Source of the DNA: Leuconostoc kimchii IMSNU 11154
Lineage (GTDB): Bacteria; Bacillota; Bacilli; Lactobacillales; Lactobacillaceae
Reading direction: 5' to 3'
Length of the DNA: 64,000 nucleotides
Assembly: GCF_000092505.1 (NCBI RefSeq)
Contig: NC_014136.1
Span: forward strand, 1,758,501-1,822,500
Both the position numbers and the translations under genes were made by a program. The notes under the pieces are model-generated. The model was not told where the DNA came from and did not search any database. It was given only the letters and a program-made list of their open reading frames with translations. Below are positions 44,721 through 54,429 of this stretch, piece by piece (the stretch's first letter is position 1; every line of letters starts with the position of its first letter).

Positions 44721-45953
44721 TTAATGAGTTGTTAGTTGGCTATTTCGTGTTGTGATGTTAAATAAAACAGCATTGATAACAATGAGACCAGCACTAAAAA
44801 TAAAAATGCCACGATAATCAAATTTACTAGCAATCAGAGCCCCAAACATTGGGCCCATGACAGACCCTAAAGATTGAAAGCTTTGATTATAACTAAAAAT
44901 ACGCCCAGTCATTTCTTTTGGCGATTTTTTTGATAATAATGTTTGAACAGCCGGTAGCATTGTAGCATCGCTAATACCCACTAGAAAACGAAAAAACATG
45001 AGCATGCCAATACTTGTCACAAATGCAGTTGGTATGAAGGCGACGATAGCTACTGCAAAGCCTATTTTAATCATGCGTGCTGTGCCGACATGATCGCCAA
45101 CGCGACCAAAAGTTGGGGCCGCGATAACAGTCGCAATGCCTGGCATGGCTGCAACTACGCCGGCGATGAAGGTTGTGTTAGATGCATGATTCATTAATTC
45201 ACGTACAAACAAACTAATAATAGGATTGATGGATGTATTAACAGTTTGTATCAACATCGTGGTGATAAATAAGCCAACAATGAGTCGTTTATCAGGTACA
45301 TGTTGCCATATATTCGGTATTTCCGGAGTATTTTTATCTTTTGACATGATCTGTGGTGTTTCTTTAACAAGAAATAGGGTTACTAGAAATACTAAGAATA
45401 AAATAACACCGGTGATATGAAATGACATACGATAGCTAAAAAAGGTCGCCAAGAGGCCACCAAACAGGGGACCGATTAAATTGCCAGCAGTCATGCCAGT
45501 AACTAAAATACCAAGCGCTTTGCCAGCGTGCTTTTTAGGTGTTTGTGTGGCAACTAAAGCATTAGCATTTGATATAAAACCACCCATCGCACCTTGCAAG
45601 GCGCGTAATATGAAAAGTTGCCAGACGTTAGTCACATTTCCCATCAAAAACATCACAAGAGACATGCCAATTGCAGCGCGTAATAACATGAGTTTTCGAC
45701 CCTTACGATCAGCTAATTTACCCCAAAAAGGAGACACAATAGCGGTAACAAGGAATGAAATTGCAAAAACGGCACCAGAGTAAAAGCTAAGTTGGTTTTT
45801 ATTAAAATGGCCTAATGTGTCAATGTAGAGTGCTAAAAATGGCATCACTTCGCTTAGTGCAATACCGGTCATAAACACACCAAACCAAAGAACAAAAACG
45901 TTACGTTGCCAAAGAAATTCGGCATCTGACGTTTTTTTGGTACTTTTAGACAT
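44721..45953 (-). CDS. MFS drug/H+ antiporter-like transporter
   Basis: 410 aa with 12 predicted membrane helices. The MFS motif A between helices 2 and 3 is GKLADRKGRKLMLL; GRVGDHVGTARMI is its second-half repeat; QGAMGGFISNANALVA lies in helix 5. This is the TetA/NorA-like multidrug family of Lactobacillales (related to MdtG/PmrA), exporting hydrophobic compounds by proton antiport; substrate not predictable. AAGAGGAA precedes the ATG on the - strand. A 12-bp palindrome in its upstream region may be an operator. Confidence 0.88.
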   Translation of the reverse strand: MSKSTKKTSDAEFLWQRNVFVLWFGVFMTGIALSEVMPFLALYIDTLGHFNKNQLSFYSGAVFAISFLVTAIVSPFWGKLADRKGRKLMLLRAAIGMSLVMFLMGNVTNVWQLFILRALQGAMGGFISNANALVATQTPKKHAGKALGILVTGMTAGNLIGPLFGGLLATFFSYRMSFHITGVILFLVFLVTLFLVKETPQIMSKDKNTPEIPNIWQHVPDKRLIVGLFITTMLIQTVNTSINPIISLFVRELMNHASNTTFIAGVVAAMPGIATVIAAPTFGRVGDHVGTARMIKIGFAVAIVAFIPTAFVTSIGMLMFFRFLVGISDATMLPAVQTLLSKKSPKEMTGRIFSYNQSFQSLGSVMGPMFGALIASKFDYRGIFIFSAGLIVINAVLFNITTRNSQLTTH

Positions 45954-46020
45954 ATAGTGATTCCTCTTTTTAAAAATGATATTACTAGTTTATGCCTATT
46001 TGTTAAAATATGCACGTTAT

Positions 46021-46032
46021 AAGACTAGTCTT
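46021..46032. promoter_or_regulatory. Palindrome upstream of the MFS gene, possible operator
   Basis: AAGACTAGTCTT, a perfect 12-bp palindrome. On the - strand TTCACA lies just upstream of it and AT-rich -10 candidates just downstream, so it would fall within the promoter of the MFS gene. Confidence 0.4.
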
Positions 46033-46189
46033 GTGAAAACATTAAATTTTTATTATAATTAAAATACGTATAAAAAACGTCAAAAGGCATACTGCGGTTT
46101 TTAAAATAGTGATGTGTCTTCCGGAATATATGAGGGGAAAAAATATCAATTCAATGGCAATATATGATTGATTTGGTATGTTTAAAATT

Positions 46190-48427
46190 ATGGCTAAAAC
46201 AAAAAAGTATACAGGTGAAGAGGTACTGACGTTAGTATCACGATACATGTCAGAATCTGATACTGCAAAAGTAAAAGAGGCTTATGAGTGGGCGTCTGAT
46301 TTGCACAAAAAACAATTACGTCAATCTGGTGAGCCTTATATTGTTCATCCTATCCAAGTTGCAGGCATTTTAGCTGAAATCAAAATGGATACTGCAACTG
46401 TCATTTCTGGTTATTTGCATGACGTTGTTGAAGATACAACAGCAACACTAGCAGATGTTGAAGCTAAATTTGGTCGTACAATTGCCCAGATTATTGATGG
46501 CGTCACTAAAATTAGTAAAATTCGATATAAAAATTCGCAAGAACAATTGGCAGAAAATCACCGTAAGTTGCTTTTGGCGATGTCAAAAGATATTCGTGTC
46601 ATCATTGTGAAACTAGCTGACCGATTGCATAATATGCGGACATTAGGTGCCTTACGTGAAGATAAACAACGCCGTATTGCCAACGAAACCTTAGATATTT
46701 ATGCACCGTTAGCTGATCGCTTAGGAATTAGTACAATTAAGTGGGAACTCGAGGATCTGTCTTTAAGTTATTTAGATCCAGAAAAGTATCATAGTATTGC
46801 TTCACAAATGAATATGAAACGTGATGAACGTATTCGTTATGTGCAAGAAGCTGTTTCCGAAATTCAAAAAGCGATTCAAGATTTAGAACTGCACAATGTG
46901 AGTGTTTATGGTCGACCAAAGCATATTTACTCTATTTATCGTAAAATGACTGATAAACACAAAGCATTTGAGGAAATTTATGATTTATCAGCTGTGCGTG
47001 TTTTGACCGATACGATTCCAGATACATATGCTGTACTGGGCGCCATTCACTCTAAGTGGATGCCTTTGCCGGGTCGTTTTAAAGATTATATTGCCTTACC
47101 AAAAGCCAATGGTTATCAAAGTCTACATACGACTGTTATCGGGCCAGGTGGCCGACCTTTAGAAGTGCAAATTCGAACACATAGCATGCATGAAGTAGCT
47201 GAATTTGGTGTTGCAGCACATTGGGCATATAAAAAGAACAAAGGTTCTAACAAGGAAGCTAGGGTTAGCGACCATAGCCAACAAGCCTTGAATGTGATTC
47301 AAGGTATCTTAGAATTACAAGAGGATGCTAAAAGCGCCGAGGATTTCATGGCTGGCGTACAAGGTGATTTATTTAGTGATCGTGTCTATGCTTTTACACC
47401 ACGTGGCGATGTGTTTGAATTGGCTAAGGGTGCTGGGCCGCTAGATATGGCTTTTTCGATACATACTAATGTGGGAATCACAACAACTGGCGCAAAGGTA
47501 AATGGTCGCATCGTGCCGTTGGATTATAAAATTAAAACAGGCGATATTATTGAAATTATTACAAGTTCTACGGCTAAGCCGAGTCGTGATTGGTTAGACT
47601 TAGTCTCAACACGGCGTGCGCGTAATAAGATTAAACAATATTTTAAACAATTAGACCGTGATGACAATATCGAAGCAGGTCGGGAGTTATTGACACGTCA
47701 TTTACGAGAAACTGGTTTTAACGTGTCTGATTTGTTAACCACGAGTCATCTAATTAAAGCAGCTGAGGCGCTACATTATCATTCATATGATGATATGTTT
47801 GCTGCCATGGGTTATGGTGATGTGGCAGTACCAGGTGTATCAAATAAACTCACAGAGGGCATTCGCGAAGCACAACAAGAAGTAGAGACGGCCGAATTAC
47901 AACGGGAACTTTTGGAGGAAGGGCATGAAATCAAGCGTGATGAGACTGCGCTGACGCAACGACAAAAGGGTACCTCAGATAATATTATTATTGCAGGTGT
48001 TGATAATTTATTAGTTCGGTTAGGGCGTTGTTGTACACCGGTTCCAGGTGATCAAATAAAAGGATATATCACCAAGGGACGTGGCATATCTGTTCATCGC
48101 GTTGGCTGCCCAAATATTCGTGCTGCTCAAACTGAGGGGCAACGGTTAGTTGATGTTGAGTGGGAAGATAAAAAGGGTCTAAAACCGAATTATGATGCTG
48201 ACTTAACTGTGCATGGCGAAAATCGTAATGGCTTATTGAATGACGTTTTGCGTACAGTTAACAATCGAACAAAATTTGTTAACTCTGTTAATGGTCATGT
48301 GACTAAAAATAGTATGGCACAAGTGTCATTATCACTGGGTGTCAAGAATAGTGAGCAATTAAATATAATTATGGATTCACTCAATAGTTTACCAGCTGTT
48401 TATGATGTGGAACGTACCTTCCATTAA
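46190..48427 (+). CDS. relA: Bifunctional (p)ppGpp synthetase/hydrolase
   Basis: Stringent-response enzyme, 745 aa. HD hydrolase domain: GEPYIVHPIQVAG, YLHDVVEDT, KLADRLHNMRTL. Synthetase domain: YGRPKHIYSIYRKM, DLSAVRVLTDT, GRFKDYIALPKANGYQSLHTTV, VQIRTHSMHEVAEFGVAAHW. Then TGS (VYAFTPRGDVFELAKG), helical and zinc-finger-like (CCTPVPGD, RVGCPN) and ACT domains. ATG 46190 gives the normal start MAKTKKYTGEEVL; ATG 46178 would add four residues. Neither has a ribosome-binding site. TGGTATGTT lies seven bases before 46190, so a leaderless transcript is possible. dtd follows after 36 bases. Confidence 0.95.
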   Translation: MAKTKKYTGEEVLTLVSRYMSESDTAKVKEAYEWASDLHKKQLRQSGEPYIVHPIQVAGILAEIKMDTATVISGYLHDVVEDTTATLADVEAKFGRTIAQIIDGVTKISKIRYKNSQEQLAENHRKLLLAMSKDIRVIIVKLADRLHNMRTLGALREDKQRRIANETLDIYAPLADRLGISTIKWELEDLSLSYLDPEKYHSIASQMNMKRDERIRYVQEAVSEIQKAIQDLELHNVSVYGRPKHIYSIYRKMTDKHKAFEEIYDLSAVRVLTDTIPDTYAVLGAIHSKWMPLPGRFKDYIALPKANGYQSLHTTVIGPGGRPLEVQIRTHSMHEVAEFGVAAHWAYKKNKGSNKEARVSDHSQQALNVIQGILELQEDAKSAEDFMAGVQGDLFSDRVYAFTPRGDVFELAKGAGPLDMAFSIHTNVGITTTGAKVNGRIVPLDYKIKTGDIIEIITSSTAKPSRDWLDLVSTRRARNKIKQYFKQLDRDDNIEAGRELLTRHLRETGFNVSDLLTTSHLIKAAEALHYHSYDDMFAAMGYGDVAVPGVSNKLTEGIREAQQEVETAELQRELLEEGHEIKRDETALTQRQKGTSDNIIIAGVDNLLVRLGRCCTPVPGDQIKGYITKGRGISVHRVGCPNIRAAQTEGQRLVDVEWEDKKGLKPNYDADLTVHGENRNGLLNDVLRTVNNRTKFVNSVNGHVTKNSMAQVSLSLGVKNSEQLNIIMDSLNSLPAVYDVERTFH

Positions 48428-48463
48428 CCACGAAAATCATGGACAATCTAGGAGTTTTAAATT

Positions 48464-48910
48464 ATGAAAATTGTATTACAGCGTGTTAAAGAAGCAAGTG
48501 TCTCTGTTAACAATCAACAACTTGGTGACATAGGACAAGGTTATGTACTACTGGTTGGTGTATCAGATGATGATACACAGGCAGATATTGATTATTTAGT
48601 GCACAAAATTAAACGATTACGTATTTTTGAAGATAGCGATGGTCGGATGAATTTAAGTATTCATGATGTTCAAGGACAAATATTGTCTATTTCACAATTT
48701 ACATTGTTTGCTAACACAAAAAAAGGTAACAGACCAAGTTTTACAGATGCGGGAGCACCTGATTTGGCAGCAAATTTATATGATCAGTTTAATGCTTCAT
48801 TACGACGTAATGGGTTGCTGGTTAAGACGGGTGAATTCGGTGCTGATATGCAAGTTTCTTTAGTTAATGATGGGCCCGTAACCATTCTTTTTGATACACA
48901 ACACCAATAA
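48464..48910 (+). CDS. dtd: D-aminoacyl-tRNA deacylase
   Basis: Removes D-amino acids wrongly attached to tRNA. 148 aa: [56 protein letters not shown] (the SQFTL active-site motif) and the cross-subunit [11 protein letters not shown], equivalent to the Gly-cisPro/NxGP(V/F)T motif. AGGAG precedes the ATG. Located directly after relA, as in Bacillus and many Lactobacillales. Confidence 0.95.
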   Translation: MKIVLQRVKEASVSVNNQQLGDIGQGYVLLVGVSDDDTQADIDYLVHKIKRLRIFEDSDGRMNLSIHDVQGQILSISQFTLFANTKKGNRPSFTDAGAPDLAANLYDQFNASLRRNGLLVKTGEFGADMQVSLVNDGPVTILFDTQHQ

Positions 48911-48943
48911 AAAATGACTTTGCTCCAAGCAAAGTCATTTTTT
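48909..48943. terminator. Bidirectional terminator between dtd and plsY
   Basis: 16-bp stem AAAAAATGACTTTGCT / AGCAAAGTCATTTTTT with a three-base CCA loop, overlapping both convergent gene ends. Confidence 0.95.
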
Positions 48944-49555
48944 ATTATTTTTTTTACGAATCATAGCATAGATACCAAATGGCACGGTACTTTCTGTACC
49001 ATTTTTTATACGTTTAATATTTGAACGATGTCGATAAAAAACGAAAATTGTTAAAATTGCAGCAACAAATGTTAAAGTGAAATCATGATAGAATAGCGAG
49101 GTGATGACAGCAAAACTGAAACTAATCATTGCGCTAAGAGAAACCATAGAGGTTAAAATCAATATTAGAATAAAAATTAGAATTACTAGCATGAAAAATT
49201 GAGGGTTATAAGCCAGTAACACGCCAGCTGAGGTAGCAACGGCCTTACCGCCTTTGAATTTAAGCCAAATTGAGAAAGTGTGGCCAATAATTGCAGCAAT
49301 ACCAACTAACATCGGATTAATATGACTATGGAACAAAAGAGGCAGTAAACCAGCTGCAGTGCCTTTTAATAAATCTAATGTTAATGTGACAACACCGGCA
49401 ACAGGTCCAAGCACTCTAAAAGAATTAGTTGTGCCAATATTACCGGATCCTTCATCACGAATATCCTTATGATAAAAGACTTGACCAATCCAAAGACCAG
49501 GCATGAGAGAACCTAGAAGATAAGATAGAATAAACATTAATATGATTAAAAACAT
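48935..49555 (-). CDS. plsY: Acyl-phosphate:glycerol-3-phosphate acyltransferase
   Basis: Integral membrane enzyme for the first acylation in phospholipid synthesis, using acyl-phosphate from PlsX. 206 aa with five hydrophobic segments and the three PlsY motifs: GSGNIGTTNSFRVLG, GHTFSIWLKFKGGKAVATSAG, and the C-terminal YRHRSNIKRIKNGTE. AAGGAG precedes the ATG. Divergent from parE, as in many lactic acid bacteria. Confidence 0.95.
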   Translation of the reverse strand: MFLIILMFILSYLLGSLMPGLWIGQVFYHKDIRDEGSGNIGTTNSFRVLGPVAGVVTLTLDLLKGTAAGLLPLLFHSHINPMLVGIAAIIGHTFSIWLKFKGGKAVATSAGVLLAYNPQFFMLVILIFILILILTSMVSLSAMISFSFAVITSLFYHDFTLTFVAAILTIFVFYRHRSNIKRIKNGTESTVPFGIYAMIRKKNNKK

Positions 49556-49653
49556 AATTTGAACTCCTTATAGTTGTGCGTCAACACAGAGTTAATTCTA
49601 TCATAAAAACAGATAGTAGAGGGGGTAACTTAATTAAAATAAAATATTTGTAC

Positions 49654-49682
49654 TTGTCAGAATGTGATTTTTACTCTATGAT
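49654..49682 (+). promoter_or_regulatory. Promoter of parE
   Basis: TTGTCA (49654-49659), 17-base spacer, TATGAT (49677-49682). It predicts a leader of about 70 bases. Confidence 0.7.
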
Positions 49683-49758
49683 AATATAGATTGATGCATG
49701 AAAATGAACAACTGTTCGATCATGACAATGTTTTAAATTAAGAAAGATATGAGTATTC

Positions 49759-51816
49759 ATGGCAGAAAAAAACCATTATGATTCAGATTCAATAAAAATT
49801 TTAGAAGGCCTTGAGGCTGTGCGTAAACGTCCTGGGATGTATATCGGATCGACAGACGGTCGTGGTTTGCATCATTTAGTTTATGAAATTGTTGATAACG
49901 CGGTGGATGAAGCACTGGGTGGTTTTGGTAATGACATACGTGTTACCATTCATTCAAATAATTCAATTACTGTTCAAGATTTTGGACGTGGTATGCCCGT
50001 TGGTCTTCATGAGTCGGGTAAACCAACGCCAGAAGTTATTTTAACTGTTCTTCATGCTGGTGGTAAATTTGGTCAAGGTGGTTATGCTACTTCTGGAGGC
50101 CTTCATGGCGTTGGTTCATCCGTTGTTAACGCCTTATCAGAAAGTTTACAGGTTACCATTGTTCGCGATGGCCATAAATGGCAGGAAGATTTTACTAATG
50201 GGGGGCAACCAGTTGGCACGTTGCGGGATTTAGGTGTGACTAAAGAGAAGTCTGGCACTACCGTGACGTTTAAGCCAGATCCAACAATATTTAGTGCCGT
50301 TGTCTATAAGTATGATACTTTGTCTGAAAGGCTCCGTGAATCAGCCTTCTTAATGTCAGGTGTTAAATTTTCACTGACTGATGAGCGGGTAAAACCTGCT
50401 CGAGTGGAGACTTATCATTATGAAAAGGGATTAGAAGCTTTCGTTGGCTTTTTGAACGAAGATAAGGGCACCATTGGTCCTGTGATGACTTTTGAAGGCG
50501 AACAATCAGGCATTGTGGTTGATGTTGCCGCACAATACAATGATGGTTATTCTGAAACACTATTATCATTTGTCAATAATGTTAGAACGCAAGATGGTGG
50601 GACACATGAAGTTGGTTTTCGAACGGCTTGGACTAAGGCTTTCAATGAATATGCACGAAAGGTTAATCTTTTAAAAGAAAAAGATAAAAATCTTGAAGGA
50701 ACAGATGTTAGAGAGGGGCTAGCAGCTGTTATTTCATTGCGAGTACCGGAACAATTCTTACAATTCGAAGGTCAGACAAAAGATAAATTAGGAACACCTG
50801 AAGCTCGTGGTATTGTGGACTCAGTTGTCAACGAAACACTTGGGCGTTTTTTGATGGAGAATGGTGATTTTGGTCAGAACTTAATTCGAAAGGCAATTCG
50901 TGCACGTGAGGCGCGCGAGGCCGCTCGTAAGGCGCGTGATGAAAGTCGAACAGGCAAGGCAAAGGGTCAAAAAGAACGTTTACTATCAGGTAAATTGGCG
51001 CCAGCGCAATCAAAGAACGCAGAACGTAATGAACTTTTTCTTGTCGAAGGTGATTCGGCCGGTGGTTCTGCTAAACAAGGGCGTGACCGTAAATTTCAAG
51101 CTATCTTGCCACTACGTGGTAAAGTTTTGAACACAGAGAAGGCTAAGTTAGTTGATATTTTGAAGAACGAAGAAATATCAACATTAATCTATGCAATTGG
51201 TGGTGGTGTTGGTAATGATTTCAAGGTAGCAGACACAGCATTTAATAAAATAATCATTATGACTGATGCCGATGATGATGGTGCTCATATTCAAACCTTG
51301 CTGTTAACCTTCTTTTATAAATATATGCGCCCCTTGATTGAAGCGGGACGTGTTTATATTGCGTTGCCACCACTGTATCGTGTGAAGTATGCGTCAAAGA
51401 AGTTTGACGATAAATTTGCGTGGACAAACGATGAGTTAGAAACGATTACAAGCCAAAATGAAGCGCGTTATGAGTTAACTCGGTTTAAAGGTCTTGGCGA
51501 AATGAATGCACCACTTCTTTGGGAAACCACAATGAACCCAGAAACACGAACTTTAATACGCGTTAAAATTGATGACGCAGTATTAGCTGAGAAGCGTGTC
51601 ACAACGTTGATGGGTGATAAAGTTGAGCCTCGTCGAGAGTGGATTGAAGCCAATGTTCATTTTACTTTGGACGAAGCGGGGTCTATTCTGGATACAGTTG
51701 ATGGCGATGATACTAAGTCAAGTGATGTTTTTGAAAAAGCCCGTCAGCATGAAAAAAATAATAAGGATAAATCATCAGTGACAAGTGATCCGGTGATAAA
51801 AAATTGGCAAAATTAA
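49759..51816 (+). CDS. parE: DNA topoisomerase IV subunit B
   Basis: ATPase subunit of the decatenating type II topoisomerase. 685 aa: GHKL ATPase (EAVRKRPGMYIGSTDGRGLHHL, EIVDNAVDEALGG, GRGMPVG, GLHGVGSSVVNALS, transducer QFLQFEGQTKDKLGTPEAR) and TOPRIM (LFLVEGDSAGGSAKQGRDR, IIIMTDADDDGAHI). The order parE-parC and the C-terminal sequence mark topo IV rather than gyrase; GyrB usually sits near dnaN. AAGAAAGA is a weak ribosome-binding site. Confidence 0.94.
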   Translation: MAEKNHYDSDSIKILEGLEAVRKRPGMYIGSTDGRGLHHLVYEIVDNAVDEALGGFGNDIRVTIHSNNSITVQDFGRGMPVGLHESGKPTPEVILTVLHAGGKFGQGGYATSGGLHGVGSSVVNALSESLQVTIVRDGHKWQEDFTNGGQPVGTLRDLGVTKEKSGTTVTFKPDPTIFSAVVYKYDTLSERLRESAFLMSGVKFSLTDERVKPARVETYHYEKGLEAFVGFLNEDKGTIGPVMTFEGEQSGIVVDVAAQYNDGYSETLLSFVNNVRTQDGGTHEVGFRTAWTKAFNEYARKVNLLKEKDKNLEGTDVREGLAAVISLRVPEQFLQFEGQTKDKLGTPEARGIVDSVVNETLGRFLMENGDFGQNLIRKAIRAREAREAARKARDESRTGKAKGQKERLLSGKLAPAQSKNAERNELFLVEGDSAGGSAKQGRDRKFQAILPLRGKVLNTEKAKLVDILKNEEISTLIYAIGGGVGNDFKVADTAFNKIIIMTDADDDGAHIQTLLLTFFYKYMRPLIEAGRVYIALPPLYRVKYASKKFDDKFAWTNDELETITSQNEARYELTRFKGLGEMNAPLLWETTMNPETRTLIRVKIDDAVLAEKRVTTLMGDKVEPRREWIEANVHFTLDEAGSILDTVDGDDTKSSDVFEKARQHEKNNKDKSSVTSDPVIKNWQN

Positions 51817-51942
51817 TTGATTTTTATTGTGTACTTTATGATATATCAATTAACCGTGTACAATTGTGCATGGTCTTTACATAACTCATTTATTTGAAAG
51901 GAAATAGGCCTACTTAATTGAGATAAGCAGGCATTCGCATAT

Positions 51943-54381
51943 ATGGCAGATCGTATAACTGAACTTTCACTGGAAGCAGTGATGGGTGAGCGTTTTGGAC
52001 GCTACTCAAAATATATTATTCAAGAACGTGCATTGCCAGATATTCGTGATGGGCTGAAGCCAGTGCAACGACGTATTCTTTTTGCGATGGATCAAGATGG
52101 TAATACATATGATCATCCTTATCGAAAGTCAGCAAAGTCTGTTGGTAACGTCATGGGTAATTTTCACCCGCACGGTGATTCCTCTATTTATGAGGCAATG
52201 GTACGCTTATCGCAAGACTGGAAAGTTCGTGAACCTTTAATCGATATGAATGGTAATAACGGTTCAATTGATAATGACCCTGCAGCGGCAATGCGTTATA
52301 CCGAGGCGCGTTTGTCAAAAATAGCTGGTGAAATGATGGCAGACTTGGGACAAGAGACTGTTGACATGGTTTTGAATTTTGATGATACAACATATGAGCC
52401 AACAGTGTTGCCTTCTCGTATTCCGAGTTTGTTTATTAATGGTGCAACTGGTATATCAGCAGGATATGCCACAGAAATTCCACCACATAATTTAAAAGAA
52501 ATTAATGCTGCGTTAACGTACCTATTGGATCATCCTGAGGCACCTTTGTCAACCTTAATGCGATACGTCAAGGGCCCTGATTTTCCAACTGGAGGAATAA
52601 TCCAAGGCCTTGATGGTATTAAAAAAGCTTATAAAACCGGACGAGGTAAAATTGTTGTACGTGCTAAAACCGCAATATCAGAACTAAAAGGTGGCAAAAA
52701 AAAAATTGAAGTCACTGAACTACCATATGAAGTAGTTAAATCTAATTTAGTTTCCAAAATTGATGGCATTCGGTTAAATAAAGAGGTTGCTGGCATTTCA
52801 GAAGTGCGTGATGAATCAGACCGCGAAGGGATGTCTATTGTCATTGAACTGACTAAAGATGCTAATGCTGAAGGTATTTTAACTTATTTGTTTAAGAAGA
52901 CAGATCTACAGATTGCTTATAATTTTAATATGGTGGCCATTCATGATCAACGACCAGTTCATGTTGGTCTTAAGCAAGGATTGCAAGCCTTTCTTGGTTT
53001 CCGTAAAGAGGTGGTGTTGAAACGCTCAGCTTATGAATTAGCTAAAGCGCAAGCAAGGCAACATATTGTTGAGGGATTGATACGCATGTTGTCAATCTTA
53101 GATCAGGTTGTAGCTACAATTCGTGCTTCAAAAAATCGTAGAGACGCTACGCAAAACTTAATAACACAATTTCAATTCACGCAACCACAAGCCGAAGCCA
53201 TAGTCACGTTACAGTTGTATCGTTTGACTAATACGGATGTGACACAATTGGAAGAAGAGTTTGCAACATTAGCAGCCAAAATTGACCGATTAACTCTAAT
53301 TATTAACGAAGCATCAGCATTAAATGATGTCATTCGCGATGAAATTACGGCAATTACAACAAGCTACCGTTCTCAAAGACGATCAGAAATTGAAGCGGAA
53401 GTTGAAGACTTGGTGATTGATACGGCAGTAACGATTGCAGAAGAAGACGTGCAAGTCCTTGTTTCTCGTAATGGTTATTATAAACGGTCATCAATACGCT
53501 CTTACAAGGCCTCAGACTCTGATAATGGGTTAGCTGATGATGATATGGTTGTTTTTGAAGGGCAATTAAATACAACACAACATTTATTTATGTTTACTAA
53601 TAAAGGGAATCTGATTTATCGACCAGTTCATGAATTACCAGATTCGAAATGGAAAGATACTGGTGAACATTTTTCGCAACAACTATCGAATTGGCATGCA
53701 GATGAGTTTGTGATTCAGGCCGCTGTTGTGGATACATTGGATCAGGGTGGTGCATTTACCATTGTTTCAAATGATGGCTTTATTAAACAAACCACCTTAA
53801 ATGACATGTTGCCAAAGGCCTATAAGAAAAAAACCGCCATGGCAATTAAATTAAAGACCGATGCGAGTTATGTTGTTAACGTGTCATACTTTAAGGCAAC
53901 GGCTACCCCTGAGGTGTTGTTATTGTCACATCATGGTATTGGACTACGCTTCAAATTAACTGACGTACCAGAAATTGGACCGCGGACAGCTGGTGTTAAA
54001 GCAATGGACTTGCGAGGCGATGATCTTATCATGGCTGCATTATTTATCACTGATAAGACTCAGCAGGTTGCTATCGTTGCTAGGAACGGTGCATTTAAAT
54101 ATATGCCAATTTCAGAAATTAATATGTCAAAGCGTGCTAATAAAGGACTCCTGATTTTCACGCAAAAAAAGACAGTTGCTTATCATGTGGCAACGGCTAC
54201 TATTTTTGGTAATAACGAAACAGCGTTAGAAATTTTAACAACGCGTTGGCAAACTCAAAATTTGCAATTAAGTGATTATCGCCCATCACAACGTGTGGGC
54301 AATGGCCAATATGTTGTTGATGTTAAAAAGAATGGGGAACCATGGTATATTAAACCACTAACGATTAAAGCGACAAACTAA
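51943..54381 (+). CDS. parC: DNA topoisomerase IV subunit A
   Basis: DNA cleavage subunit of topo IV. 812 aa: RALPDIRDGLKPVQRRILFAM, GNFHPHGDSSIYEAMVRLSQ (quinolone-determining region with wild-type Ser and Glu), catalytic Tyr in AMRYTEARLSK and a C-terminal beta-pinwheel lacking a GyrA-box, which supports ParC over GyrA. It follows parE by 126 bp, where TACAAT (51866) is a possible extra -10. No strong ribosome-binding site next to the ATG; AAAGGAAA lies about 40 bases upstream. Confidence 0.94.
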   Translation: MADRITELSLEAVMGERFGRYSKYIIQERALPDIRDGLKPVQRRILFAMDQDGNTYDHPYRKSAKSVGNVMGNFHPHGDSSIYEAMVRLSQDWKVREPLIDMNGNNGSIDNDPAAAMRYTEARLSKIAGEMMADLGQETVDMVLNFDDTTYEPTVLPSRIPSLFINGATGISAGYATEIPPHNLKEINAALTYLLDHPEAPLSTLMRYVKGPDFPTGGIIQGLDGIKKAYKTGRGKIVVRAKTAISELKGGKKKIEVTELPYEVVKSNLVSKIDGIRLNKEVAGISEVRDESDREGMSIVIELTKDANAEGILTYLFKKTDLQIAYNFNMVAIHDQRPVHVGLKQGLQAFLGFRKEVVLKRSAYELAKAQARQHIVEGLIRMLSILDQVVATIRASKNRRDATQNLITQFQFTQPQAEAIVTLQLYRLTNTDVTQLEEEFATLAAKIDRLTLIINEASALNDVIRDEITAITTSYRSQRRSEIEAEVEDLVIDTAVTIAEEDVQVLVSRNGYYKRSSIRSYKASDSDNGLADDDMVVFEGQLNTTQHLFMFTNKGNLIYRPVHELPDSKWKDTGEHFSQQLSNWHADEFVIQAAVVDTLDQGGAFTIVSNDGFIKQTTLNDMLPKAYKKKTAMAIKLKTDASYVVNVSYFKATATPEVLLLSHHGIGLRFKLTDVPEIGPRTAGVKAMDLRGDDLIMAALFITDKTQQVAIVARNGAFKYMPISEINMSKRANKGLLIFTQKKTVAYHVATATIFGNNETALEILTTRWQTQNLQLSDYRPSQRVGNGQYVVDVKKNGEPWYIKPLTIKATN

Positions 54382-54429
54382 GCATTTTCTGATAAAATAA
54401 ACGTATAAACTTTTAGGAGATATGAACGA

